Below are positions 45,149-53,694 of a stretch of DNA of 64,000 nucleotides, piece by piece (position 1 is the first letter of the stretch; each line of letters begins with the position of its first letter). Both the position numbers and the translations under genes were made by a program. The stretch lies in the NCBI RefSeq assembly GCF_001682865.1, contig NZ_MAQX01000001.1:62001-126000 (forward strand). The letters are read 5' to 3'. The DNA comes from Bacillus sp. FJAT-26390. Its GTDB lineage: Bacteria > Bacillota > Bacilli > Paenibacillales > Paenibacillaceae. The notes beneath the pieces were generated by a model, which ran no database searches, was not told the origin of the DNA, and was given only the letters and a program-made list of their open reading frames with translations.

Positions 45149-47125
45149 TTAAAACTGCATGACGACCATTTGATGGCATGACCATTTAGGGATCGTGTAG
45201 CGGACGACTCCGTTCTCCTGCGTGAAAGGAAGCGGGCTTTTTTGCGGCGCTAAATAGACTTCCCGGACCGGCTCGGATACGGCTACCGCAACTTCCGTGT
45301 CAAGAAGCGGGAGCAAATCCTCGATCACCTCAACGTTTTGTCCTCTGCGGACCGGAGAAGCGTACAATAAATGATGGATCCAGCGATTGGATGCTGTCTG
45401 GGCCTGCAGTGTTGTCACGCCTTGCGCCGGAAGGTTTGTGCGCAGGCGTTTGCTTGCCAGCAGTCGATCAAGCGCGTAAACGATGATTTCTTTGACAGGC
45501 AGGCTGCCTTTGACCGCGTAATCCTCGAACATATTCCACGCCACATAAATGCCGTCTGGCCCTTCCGCCATGCCGGGACCTGCGCCTTGCTGGTCAGACG
45601 GAGTATGCTGGTGGGAACAGAAGGTGAATATATCCCGATTGAAATAAGCATTTTCCCTGCTTCCAAGCGACTCGCCGTCCTGGGTCAGAGCAACCTCCTG
45701 ACCTTCGGCATAAACAACGTACGAAGCGTTTTGGAGCGACGGCAGCTCGAAGGATGGCTTGAAATAGGAAGGCTTCGTGGCAGCAATTCCTAACCACTGC
45801 ACCCCTAAGTTCAATTCGAATTTCGTCCCGTCGGGCGACAATCCCGAGCGTCCGGTTGCCAGCACTTTGCCGCCATCCGCAAGGAAGGCCGCCAGTTTGC
45901 TTTTGATTTGCTCGGTCATCAAGATGTCGTCAGGCAAAATGACTACCTTATAGCCCGATAAATCAGCTTGGGTATCAATGACGTCGAACAAATAATGCCC
46001 TTCCAGCAAAATTCTTACCGCGCCGGTATCGGCATGTTTGTTTTGGTCGTTGATGGGGCTTCCTCCGACTTCAGCGGACGCGGCTTCGACGGATAACAGC
46101 GCGATGTCGGCAACGGCTGTCGCTCCCTTGCACCACTCCTCCTTGGCTTCCACCTCCCGGTACGCTTCGCCGATTAGCGCGTAGGTTGCAGGGTCCATAA
46201 ACCCGGATGGATGGAGCTGGTCGCCAATCGAGCAGCGAGCGCCGTTCGCTAGACTTAAAGCTGCTTCATACCTTAGGGCGTTAGGATGCTTATAGCCGCC
46301 GAACTCGCCCCATGAGGTGTGGAATTTTCCGGTCATGCCAAGGTAGTCCACGCCTAGTGTTTGCGCATAACGCGCCGAGAGCGGGAAATGGTCGTAGCCC
46401 CAGCCGCCCGTCGGAAGCGATTCAAGCTCCAAATGCGTGTTTAAATGCACGAGATCGCGGCGTCCCCGAGCGACATGGCTGCTGTTGTGAAATACCGGAA
46501 GACCGGGCTTAACGGCGTGAACGGCCTCGTTCATTTTTGTCGCATAGTTGAAGTACGTTTCCTCCCACATTTGCATCATGGCTTCCTGATTCCGCGGGTC
46601 GAAGCCGCGTTCGCGGATCGAAGCGATGCAATACTGGCAATAGCACTCGCGAACGCCAACGATATCGAGGAAGATGCCATCCGCGTCATAGCGTTCCACT
46701 ACCTCACGAACTTGATCGGCGAGTACGTCAACGTAAGGCGTATTCATGCAAAATTGATGATAGCCGGGTGTCAGGAAATCATCTGTCCAATCGGTCGCTT
46801 CTTGCTTGGTGCGAATCAGCCAATTGGGGTGGCGGCGGGCAATCTTCTCATCCAGCCCAGCCGATAAATAAACGGGCGTTTTGACGCCTATTTCGTGAGC
46901 GGCTTCTATTTGCGCTCCCAGCAAATCGAAGGAGAGATGGGGATGCATTTCATTGACATCGCTAGGGTGATATGCCCAGCCATGATGGCATTTGGAGAAA
47001 ACGGTGATGGAGTCTACATGTCCGGTTTTGAGCATGTCTTGGAATTGACGTTTGGAAAAAGCGTTGCCAATGCCATCGATCGCTTCGGAAGTATGGAAAT
47101 CGAGATGAACCTGACGGAAATTCAT
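45149..47125 (-). CDS. Putative glycoside hydrolase, GHL6 / GH151 alpha-L-fucosidase-like
   Basis: The 658-residue protein has no signal peptide. It starts FRQVHLDFHTSEAIDGIG and has VDSITVFSKCHHGWAYHP, PVYLSAGLDEKIARRHP, and YDADGIFLDIVGVRECYCQYC, a barrel strand with an Asp after which Cys residues follow. A flavodoxin-like trimerisation-type domain (YKVVILPDDILM, FLADGGKVLATGRSG) lies near residues 385-420. This layout is seen in GHL6 proteins, including GH151 fucosidases. GH151 assignment is from memory of the N-terminal pattern and is tentative. GAGGACAA precedes the ATG. It is divergent from an AraC regulator, its probable controller. Confidence 0.65.
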   Translation of the reverse strand: MNFRQVHLDFHTSEAIDGIGNAFSKRQFQDMLKTGHVDSITVFSKCHHGWAYHPSDVNEMHPHLSFDLLGAQIEAAHEIGVKTPVYLSAGLDEKIARRHPNWLIRTKQEATDWTDDFLTPGYHQFCMNTPYVDVLADQVREVVERYDADGIFLDIVGVRECYCQYCIASIRERGFDPRNQEAMMQMWEETYFNYATKMNEAVHAVKPGLPVFHNSSHVARGRRDLVHLNTHLELESLPTGGWGYDHFPLSARYAQTLGVDYLGMTGKFHTSWGEFGGYKHPNALRYEAALSLANGARCSIGDQLHPSGFMDPATYALIGEAYREVEAKEEWCKGATAVADIALLSVEAASAEVGGSPINDQNKHADTGAVRILLEGHYLFDVIDTQADLSGYKVVILPDDILMTEQIKSKLAAFLADGGKVLATGRSGLSPDGTKFELNLGVQWLGIAATKPSYFKPSFELPSLQNASYVVYAEGQEVALTQDGESLGSRENAYFNRDIFTFCSHQHTPSDQQGAGPGMAEGPDGIYVAWNMFEDYAVKGSLPVKEIIVYALDRLLASKRLRTNLPAQGVTTLQAQTASNRWIHHLLYASPVRRGQNVEVIEDLLPLLDTEVAVAVSEPVREVYLAPQKSPLPFTQENGVVRYTIPKWSCHQMVVMQF

Positions 47126-47210
47126 AATGTTGTCCTCCTATTATTTAGCTAATGTGATAAGATTATATCTACCACTCTAATGGATATGATGTATGGATAC
47201 AGCTAACAAT

Positions 47211-47236
47211 TACGACTTTCTATAGTACGATTTCTA
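47211..47236 (+). promoter_or_regulatory. Direct repeats, candidate AraC site
   Basis: TACGACTTTCTA (47211-47222) and TACGATTTCTA (47226-47236) are direct repeats 15 bp apart in the 136-bp gap between the glycosidase and AraC genes. AraC-type proteins often bind such repeats. Position-based inference. Confidence 0.35.
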
Positions 47237-47261
47237 CATTTTATAATCGGAGGTCTTGCAG

Positions 47262-48140
47262 ATGCTTGTGCTTGAATTTCAGGTTCCCCCATTTCCTTTG
47301 CTAGCGGCGGTCGGTTATGCTTTTTGGCAGCCGGGAGTGGTACACGCGCAGCGTCAATTCAAAGTGTTTGATCTTGTCGTTTGCGCCAGGGGAGCGTTAT
47401 ATATGGAGGAGGATGGTATAAGCTACGAGGTTTCGCAAGGGATGATGCTAGTGCTTGAGCCCGGGAAAAACCATCGCGGATACCGGCCTACGGATACGGA
47501 GACAGAAGTGTATTGGATCCATTTTGATTTCCCGCTGCCATCGCAGCCTATTCTGGTTGAGAAAAACAGCTGGCAGCAGCCCCTGCTTCAGCGAACGGAC
47601 CAAGATATCGTCCCAAATCCGGCAACGATACATATCCCGAAATTCGCTGCCGTAGATTTGCGCACGGTCGTGCCTTTGCTGAAGCGTATGATTGAGCTGC
47701 ATAACATGCTTACGCGAAAGCGATCCTTTGAGCTGCATGTGCTGCTTGGGGAACTATTCGTGCATTTGCAAAACGGGATCATTTCGAACAGTCTGCAGGC
47801 CCGTTCCTATTTTCTCGGCGAGAAAGTCGCATCCTATTTGGAGGGGCGGTTGGAGGAACCGTTCGATTCCGGGATGATGGAGCAGGAGCTGCATTATCAT
47901 TTCGACTATTTGGCGCGGTGCTTGAAGCAATTTACGGGGATGAGCCCCATGCAATACCGCCATCATTTGCAGGTCGAGAAGGCCAAACGGCTGTTGGTTC
48001 ATTCAGATTTGCCGTTAAAGGAAATTGGAGCGATGTGCGGTCTCTCGGACAATAACTACTTCATCCGCTTGTTCAAGCGGCTAACGATGCTGACGCCCGG
48101 TGAATACCGCAAACTGTACCAAGTCTTTCATTTGGACTAA
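47262..48140 (+). CDS. AraC-family transcriptional regulator
   Basis: The 292-residue protein has an N-terminal cupin domain (FDLVVCARGALYMEEDGISYEVSQGMMLVLEPGKNHRGY), a common ligand sensor. Two C-terminal helix-turn-helix units follow: FDYLARCLKQFTGMSPMQYRHHLQVEKAKRLLVHS and LKEIGAMCGLSDNNYFIRLFKRLTMLTPGEYRK. ATG 47262 is 8 bases after GGAGG; the TTG at 47256 is inside that spacing. It is divergent from the GH151-like gene, and such pairs are usually activator and target. Confidence 0.92.
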   Translation: MLVLEFQVPPFPLLAAVGYAFWQPGVVHAQRQFKVFDLVVCARGALYMEEDGISYEVSQGMMLVLEPGKNHRGYRPTDTETEVYWIHFDFPLPSQPILVEKNSWQQPLLQRTDQDIVPNPATIHIPKFAAVDLRTVVPLLKRMIELHNMLTRKRSFELHVLLGELFVHLQNGIISNSLQARSYFLGEKVASYLEGRLEEPFDSGMMEQELHYHFDYLARCLKQFTGMSPMQYRHHLQVEKAKRLLVHSDLPLKEIGAMCGLSDNNYFIRLFKRLTMLTPGEYRKLYQVFHLD

Positions 48141-48523
48141 ATAACAATGGTTTTCTTATTTTGGCTTCCCATTACGGCTTTTGAGTAACGGGTAAAACAG
48201 AGTCTTCGAGTGAGCGCTTTTGTATATTTCGGGGATAGTTGAATCACACAGGGATGAGCAGGCGCTTTGGCGACCTGCTTATTTTAATACACTAGAACTT
48301 TTTTGGGGGAGATTGCCTATAGTCGTTTTATAACATCCGCAAAAGACAATATTAAGGTAAAATATTACATGAACTGGAAATAAAACCCCTTGGCAGCTCT
48401 TCCCCAATGGTTATCGATACATGCTAGCAAATGAATCATAGCTCAACGAATGGGACACGAATGTTGAAAAGTTCTACACAAGAACTACGCTTAAAAATTT
48501 CAGGTTAATAGAAGAGGTGCTTG
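48141..48523. other. 383-bp gap between AraC and APH-like genes
   Basis: No gene is supported. It holds a stretch at 48237-48290 that resembles 54851-54903 downstream of a decayed acetyltransferase gene, including a hairpin. The remainder is AT-rich, with nothing I could identify apart from a likely ribosome site (GAAGAGGTG) at its end. Confidence 0.6.
48257..48287 (+). terminator. Terminator-like hairpin, copy 1 of a repeated element
   Basis: AGCAGGCGC and GCGACCTGCT pair with one bulged A, then TTATTTTA. The surrounding sequence (TAGTTGAATCACACAGGGATGAGCAGGCGCT, in part) is shared with the element at 54851-54903. Confidence 0.5.
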
Positions 48524-49405
48524 ATGAATATATCCGCCGATCTGGTTGTGCGATTAATTAAAGAACAATTTCCACAATGGTCTGATTTGGAGATTAAACC
48601 TGTAAAAGCAAGCGGTCATGATAATCGCACCTTTCATCTAGGTGAACATATGAGTGTGAGACTGCCAAGTGCGGCACATTACGTCCCTCAAGTGGAAAAA
48701 GAACAACTGTGGCTGCCCATTTTATCAAAAAAACTTTCTATTCCGATTTCTACTCCTTTAGCAAAAGGAAAGCCAAATGAAGAATATCCGTATCCTTGGT
48801 CTATTAACAAGTGGTTGGAGGGCGAGACACTAACGAAAGGGAATATTGATGGTTTAGATCAATTTGCGAAAGAATTAGGGACATTTTTAATTGCATTGCA
48901 ATCCATTGACGCGAGCGCAGGTCCTTTGGCTGGGAAGCATAATTTTTATAGAGGCGGAGCTATAGCTGTATATGACGAAGAGTCTAGAATTGCGATTGCG
49001 AATCATGCGGATACATTTAATGAACAGCTACTGAAAGAAATATGGGAGCTGGCATTAGATTCAAAATGGGCATTAGAGCCAGTCTGGGTACACGGCGATA
49101 TAGCGCCAGGAAATATTCTAATTAATGAAGGGAAGCTTTGCGCCGTCATTGATTTCGGAATACTGGGCGTAGGTGACCCATCTTGCGATGCCGCAATGGC
49201 ATGGACTTTTTTTGATGACAATAGCAGAAGGATATTTAAAGATGTATTAAATATGGATGAAGAAACTTGGAACAGAGCAAGGGGATGGGCGTTATGGAAG
49301 GCCTTAATTACCTACGATGCTCATAAACATACGAATCATGCGATAGCAGAAGAAGCTTATAAAACGATTAATATCATTTCAGGTGACTATAAAGCGGCTA
49401 AATAA
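48524..49405 (+). CDS. Aminoglycoside phosphotransferase (APH)-family protein
   Basis: The 293-residue kinase-like protein has HGDIAPGNILI (catalytic loop) and VIDFGILGVGDPSCDAAMAWTFF (metal Asp). It resembles the MPH/APH(3'')-like branch, with SGHDNRTFHLGEHMSVRLPSA as the nucleotide-binding strands. Substrate is unknown; drug phosphorylation is possible but unproven. ATG 48524 has GAAGAGGTG upstream; the TTG at 48521 is one codon earlier. It is AT-rich compared with the flanking genes, like the APH-like gene at 41224, and ends at a strong terminator. Confidence 0.85.
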   Translation: MNISADLVVRLIKEQFPQWSDLEIKPVKASGHDNRTFHLGEHMSVRLPSAAHYVPQVEKEQLWLPILSKKLSIPISTPLAKGKPNEEYPYPWSINKWLEGETLTKGNIDGLDQFAKELGTFLIALQSIDASAGPLAGKHNFYRGGAIAVYDEESRIAIANHADTFNEQLLKEIWELALDSKWALEPVWVHGDIAPGNILINEGKLCAVIDFGILGVGDPSCDAAMAWTFFDDNSRRIFKDVLNMDEETWNRARGWALWKALITYDAHKHTNHAIAEEAYKTINIISGDYKAAK

Positions 49406-49406
49406 G

Positions 49407-49429
49407 AACGGCAGAGATGCCGTTTTTTT
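49407..49429 (+). terminator. Rho-independent terminator
   Basis: AACGGCA GAGA TGCCGTT followed by a run of T, immediately after the APH-like stop codon. Confidence 0.9.
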
Positions 49430-49541
49430 GTTTAGATTTTGCTGAACGTTTGCTCCAAACCGCTGGACAATAAATCCAAACGCACGGCATACTATGCTTA
49501 TTACGAGTACTGGCATTCATGCAAAGGAGAGTATAACCGAC

Positions 49542-50219
49542 ATGGTCAAAATACTAATCGTGGATGACGATTCACTCGTTCGCGAGCTAATAAGCATATA
49601 TTTGCAAAGTGAAGGATTTGTTACGGTGGAAGCGGAGGACGGCAAAAAGGCGCTGGCAATCGTAGGGGAATCGGATATCGATCTCGTTATCCTCGATATT
49701 ATGATGCCGCATTTGGATGGCTGGGATTTGTGCAGGGAAATCCGTAACAGAAGTTCGGATATCCCCCTGTTGATGGTCACGGCGAAGGGGGAGCCGAGCC
49801 AGAGGGTGAAGGGCTTTCTGCTCGGAACGGACGATTATTTGACGAAGCCGTTTGAACCGATGGAGCTTGTCATGAGAGTAAAAGCGCTTTTGAAGCGTTA
49901 CCGGATAGCCGCTGCGCAGCTCATACAAATGGGCGATATTTTGCTAAACCAACGCAGCCTGAAGGTTTATCGAAGAGACGAGGTTCTTAATCTTCCACGC
50001 AAAGAGTTCGAGCTGCTATTTATGCTGGCAAGCCACCCAGGGCAAATTTTAACCCGCGAACAGCTTATTGTGCAGATATGGGGAAAAGATTACGAAGGGG
50101 ATGACCGAACCGTCGACGTTCATGTTAAACGGATTCGGGAACGGTTTGCCAGCGATGCGGAGCATTTCCGTATCGAAACCGTCCGCAGCCTTGGTTATCG
50201 GCTAGAGGTAAACGAATGA
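49542..50219 (+). CDS. OmpR/PhoB-type response regulator
   Basis: The protein has 225 residues. The receiver domain has VDDDS, phospho-acceptor Asp52 in LVILDIMMPHLDG, and the Lys in YLTKPFEP. The C-terminal winged helix carries LPRKEFELLFMLASHPGQILTREQLIVQIWG and RTVDVHVKRIRERF. ATG 49542 follows AAAGGAGAG; an in-frame ATG at 49494 lies before it. The gene overlaps its kinase partner by four bases. A membrane S41 protease gene downstream may be a target. Confidence 0.95.
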   Translation: MVKILIVDDDSLVRELISIYLQSEGFVTVEAEDGKKALAIVGESDIDLVILDIMMPHLDGWDLCREIRNRSSDIPLLMVTAKGEPSQRVKGFLLGTDDYLTKPFEPMELVMRVKALLKRYRIAAAQLIQMGDILLNQRSLKVYRRDEVLNLPRKEFELLFMLASHPGQILTREQLIVQIWGKDYEGDDRTVDVHVKRIRERFASDAEHFRIETVRSLGYRLEVNE

Positions 50220-51571
50220 TTAAGAGCTTATATATTCGCATCGTGCTTGTATTTCTGACGATTATTATCGTTGGTCTAGTCTCGTCCCTTCTTATCGGGT
50301 TAGTTCTGTTCCAAAAGGATTTAAACCAAACAGGGCAAAATGACATGGTTGCCGCGGGTAAGGAAATCGCCCGCCTTATTGCAAGGGACAAGCCAGTTGA
50401 CCGCAAACTATTTATGGAGAGCATGACTAGGCTTACTTCTTATCCTTTTCAATTGGTGGATGAAACCGGAGTAATGGAACTATATGGCTTCGACAACCGC
50501 GAGGCAGCTGTCACGATAAGGCCGGAATCGATACGGATGGTGCTCGAAGGCAAGCATTATCGATCGTCCAAAAATGAGGATGACACGTTCATTGGCGTTC
50601 CGCTTGATAGCGGAGGAAAACGATATGCGTTATTCGTGCAATCATCCTCTAAAAATGAATCAACCATTTTTCGCTTGTTATTTACTATTCTGCTATTGGT
50701 TCTTGTTTTGGGATGTCTGGGGATTCTTATTTCTGCCCGCTATATTGTCAAGCCTCTTAAAACGATGACAACAGCTACGAAGAGGTTAGCAAAGGGGAAT
50801 TTTGACGTGGAGCTCACGTTGAAACGCAAGGATGAACTCGGAATATTAGCCCAAAGCATCAACGAAATGGCTATAGAGCTCAAGCAGCTGGAGCAGATGC
50901 GGCAGGACTTCGTATCCAATGTATCGCATGAAATTCAATCGCCGTTAACCGCAATATCCGGGTTCGCGAAGGTGTTGATGAACGATAAGCTCATCCTCGG
51001 TCATGATCGGGTCAAATATTTGGGTTATATCGTCTCTGAGAGCAAGAGATTGTCCAGGCTTAGCGATAATTTGCTTCAGCTGGCGTCCCTGGAATCGGAG
51101 CATCATCCTTTTAAAGCAGCGAGGTTCAACCTTGATGAACAGATCCGGCAAGTCGTCGTCGCATGCGAGCCTTTGTGGTCAAGCAAGCGCATAGACATGG
51201 ACTTGGCGCTGTCTGCCGCACTGCCTATTTCGGCGGATTATGACCAACTTCACCAAGTATGGGTAAACCTAATCGGAAACAGCATTAAATTCACGCCAGA
51301 AGGCGGAAAAGTCCGAATTGAGATGGCTGGGAACAATCATCTCGTTACGGTAACCGTACACGATTCAGGATGCGGGATTTCAGAGGAGCAGCAAGCACGT
51401 ATATTCGAAAGGTTTTACAAAGCTGACCGGTCTAGAAATCGCAGCAACGAGGGGAATGGACTTGGACTTGCTATCGTGAAAAAAATCGTAGATCTCCACG
51501 GGGGAACGATTGAGGTCAGTAGCATAATCGGACAAGGCACGGCCGTGACGATAAACCTTCCTGCGGAATAA
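50216..51571 (+). CDS. Sensor histidine kinase (HAMP, HisKA, HATPase)
   Basis: The 451-residue kinase has two membrane segments (about 7-30 and 155-178) around a short extracellular sensor of about 120 residues. A HAMP linker follows (ISARYIVKPLKTMTTATKRLAKG), then a HisKA helix with His238 in SNVSHEIQSPLTAISGF. The ATPase domain has N box WVNLIGNSIKFTPEGG, G1 box DSGCGIS and G2 box GNGLGLAIVKKIVDLHGG. The Gln-Ser after HEI replaces the more common Lys/Arg-Thr but is frequent in Firmicutes. Coupled to the response regulator gene (ATGA). Confidence 0.95.
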   Translation: MIKSLYIRIVLVFLTIIIVGLVSSLLIGLVLFQKDLNQTGQNDMVAAGKEIARLIARDKPVDRKLFMESMTRLTSYPFQLVDETGVMELYGFDNREAAVTIRPESIRMVLEGKHYRSSKNEDDTFIGVPLDSGGKRYALFVQSSSKNESTIFRLLFTILLLVLVLGCLGILISARYIVKPLKTMTTATKRLAKGNFDVELTLKRKDELGILAQSINEMAIELKQLEQMRQDFVSNVSHEIQSPLTAISGFAKVLMNDKLILGHDRVKYLGYIVSESKRLSRLSDNLLQLASLESEHHPFKAARFNLDEQIRQVVVACEPLWSSKRIDMDLALSAALPISADYDQLHQVWVNLIGNSIKFTPEGGKVRIEMAGNNHLVTVTVHDSGCGISEEQQARIFERFYKADRSRNRSNEGNGLGLAIVKKIVDLHGGTIEVSSIIGQGTAVTINLPAE

Positions 51572-51580
51572 ACGAAAATA

Positions 51581-51614
51581 GGACGGGTTCGTGATTCTGG
51601 AGCCTGTTTTTTTG
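51581..51614 (+). terminator. Probable terminator after the two-component genes
   Basis: GGACGGGTTC and GGAGCCTGTT pair imperfectly over a short loop, followed by a T run. It separates the kinase gene from the S41 protease gene. Confidence 0.5.
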
Positions 51615-51693
51615 CGACCGTTCACGCTCCGTTCATATTTCTCCCATACGCTTTTCTATGAAGATATATGAAGCGCATTGGAGGAATAATGGT

Positions 51694-53403
51694 ATGGGTA
51701 TCTATGGTTTGTTGGATTCGGTAAAATGGTTAACGCCGTTTGAAATGTTATTGTGCGTGTTGAATTTGGTCTTGTTAGTCAGGCATGGGCTGCCGCAGGC
51801 GCATCGCTCTCCAAGATGGCTCGACTATTTGCCCTCACTCGGTATGGTTATCGTCATTGCAAGTTTATGGTATGGAGATAGGACGCTGCTTGCGATGTTG
51901 TTTTACTCGATTACGGTTATCGTATTCCTATGCACGGTAAAGAGAATATTAAGGTTCAACCCTCTACTTAAAGGCAAGGAGAATAAGCTTATTCGGATCG
52001 TCAGGCCTGCTATTTGTGTGATTGGAATCATTTCTATTGCAGTCGCTACCTTGAATGCCGGCGTTCTCCGTTATAACCCGGCTAGCGATTTAAGCGAAAT
52101 GAGCTATGAGGGCGCTTTTGTGAAAATGAACGAAAGATTGTCGAGGGAGTATCCTTTCGGGAGCTGGAAGGGGTTGAAGTGGGATGAACTGCAAGTCCAA
52201 TATAGTCCCCTATTCGAACATGCGGAGAAGAATAAAGATAAGGAATTATATTACAAATTGTTAAGAGATTATCTTAGCTCCATCGGTGATGGGCATATTA
52301 AGCTGATGAACCACAACATCTATGAAGACGATAACGTGTTCAAAGAAGAGGTTGGCGGCGGTTTTGGAATCAGCACCGTTCAATTGGACAATGGCAAGGT
52401 ACGGGTTAGCTTGGTCTTAGAAGGGAGCCCAGCATATAAGAACGGTATAAGGCTAGGTGCCGAGATTGTAAGCTGGAACGGAAAATCGGGCAAAGAAGCG
52501 TTCGAAGCGACCAGCTGGAGTGAGAGTTTCTACGCTACGGACGAGGTAAAGGCTTATTTTCAAGGAAGATTGATGGCTAGAGCGCCAATCGGTCAAGAAG
52601 TTAAAGTGGCCTATCGGAATTTGGAAGAAAAGGCGATCAATGAGGCGACGCTTAAGGCCTATGACGATCAGTATGAGACGCTCAAGGAAACGAAGGTCCA
52701 AATAACGCAAAAAGATTTAGATGCTTCTCCTGTCGAAGGGAGCATAATCGGCGATGGGTACGGCTATGTGAAAATCAAACATTTTCTCGCGCAATCCACG
52801 TTCCCCGCTCCAGACCAATCATTGGCGCAGCAGTTGAAGCAGTTTCAAAAGGATAAGGTTAAAGGTTTGGTTATCGACCTGAGGGATAATCCGGGGGGCG
52901 AAGATTCGCTTGCGGCTGCAATGGCAGGCTTTTTTGTAAGTGAGAAGAAGCACTATGAATATGTCAGTTATTACAATAGAAACACGGGGAGATTTGAAAT
53001 AAATCACAATGAAGTCTTAACCGTAAAGCCTCAAAAGGTTTACTATGACGGATCTATCGCAATCTTAATTAATAGCAGAACGGGAAGCTCCGGCGAAGGC
53101 ATGCCGCTCGTTTTGAAGGGGCTGCCTAATGTGAAAATCATCGGATTTACGGCGACGGCGGGTTCGTTTGGAATAGTAAGCAGGCCGATAGAGATGAGGA
53201 TGCCGGAAGGGTATGTGATTAGGTTCCCCGACGGCAGGTCGCTTAATGCAAATAAAAGGATTCAAGGGGATGGCGATGCTGCAAGGAAAGGCGGAGTGGC
53301 TCCGGATGTACGAATACCGCTTGATGAACAAACGTTTATTCAGAAGTATGTAGATGGGCAAGATATTGAATTGAATTACGCATTGAAAATATTGGGAAAC
53401 TAA
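51694..53403 (+). CDS. Membrane-bound S41 (C-terminal-processing-like) peptidase
   Basis: The 569-residue protein has an N-terminal membrane part of about 140 residues with four hydrophobic segments, unusual for S41 enzymes. A PDZ-like domain (GGGFGISTVQLDNGKVRVSLVLEGSPAYKNGIRLGAEIVSWNG) follows, then the protease core: GLVIDLRDNPGGEDSLAAAMAGFF and INSRTGSSGEGMPLVLKGL, where the Ser before Gly-Glu is the likely nucleophile. Such enzymes trim or degrade extracytoplasmic proteins. ATG 51694 has GGAGG 9 bases upstream. It follows a two-component system and may be its target. Confidence 0.88.
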   Translation: MGIYGLLDSVKWLTPFEMLLCVLNLVLLVRHGLPQAHRSPRWLDYLPSLGMVIVIASLWYGDRTLLAMLFYSITVIVFLCTVKRILRFNPLLKGKENKLIRIVRPAICVIGIISIAVATLNAGVLRYNPASDLSEMSYEGAFVKMNERLSREYPFGSWKGLKWDELQVQYSPLFEHAEKNKDKELYYKLLRDYLSSIGDGHIKLMNHNIYEDDNVFKEEVGGGFGISTVQLDNGKVRVSLVLEGSPAYKNGIRLGAEIVSWNGKSGKEAFEATSWSESFYATDEVKAYFQGRLMARAPIGQEVKVAYRNLEEKAINEATLKAYDDQYETLKETKVQITQKDLDASPVEGSIIGDGYGYVKIKHFLAQSTFPAPDQSLAQQLKQFQKDKVKGLVIDLRDNPGGEDSLAAAMAGFFVSEKKHYEYVSYYNRNTGRFEINHNEVLTVKPQKVYYDGSIAILINSRTGSSGEGMPLVLKGLPNVKIIGFTATAGSFGIVSRPIEMRMPEGYVIRFPDGRSLNANKRIQGDGDAARKGGVAPDVRIPLDEQTFIQKYVDGQDIELNYALKILGN

Positions 53404-53521
53404 AATGCCAAAAAATAAATCTATGAATCATGAAACCAATGTTGTCCGCTTCCCGTATCACATTTTATTAGACGCTTTACGCAAGAACGTTTTACGGTAA
53501 TTGAATAGTTTACCCAAACGC

Positions 53522-53621
53522 AAAAGGGGAGTAGCTGCTACAATAAAGTCGTCAGTACGAGAATGAAAGTTCTCCGGCTTTATTGGCATTGCCGATAGGC
53601 ACTGTTAGCGAGACCTTTGCC
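53522..53621 (+). ncRNA. yybP-ykoY (Mn2+-sensing) riboswitch
   Basis: The class signature is clear: AAAAGGGGAGTAGC at 53522-53535, GTCGTCAGTACGAG in the middle, CCGGCTTTAT..., GCCGAT, and GCGAGACCTTTGCC at the 3' end. P1 forms between AAAGG (5') and CCTTT (3'). The class binds Mn2+ through conserved loops and controls manganese exporters and TerC-type proteins. It lies directly upstream of a terC-like gene, the usual partner. Confidence 0.9.
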
Positions 53622-53645
53622 TAACAAGGCAAAGGTCTTTTGTTT
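53611..53645 (+). terminator. Terminator of the Mn2+ riboswitch
   Basis: AGACCTTTGCC (53611-53621) and GGCAAAGGTCT (53628-53638) form an 11-bp stem followed by TTTTGTTTT. The 5' arm contains CCTTT, which also closes P1 of the aptamer. Metal binding should therefore prevent termination, an ON switch. Confidence 0.88.
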
Positions 53646-53694
53646 TGGGGGAACTAGATTGCAAGCCTATCATTCTAACTTGGGAGGATTTACA

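Noticed and set aside
53617..53694. Upstream in-frame start for the TerC-like protein
   Set aside because: It lies in the riboswitch terminator and adds a non-membrane, non-family N-terminus; ATG 53695 has GGGAGG.
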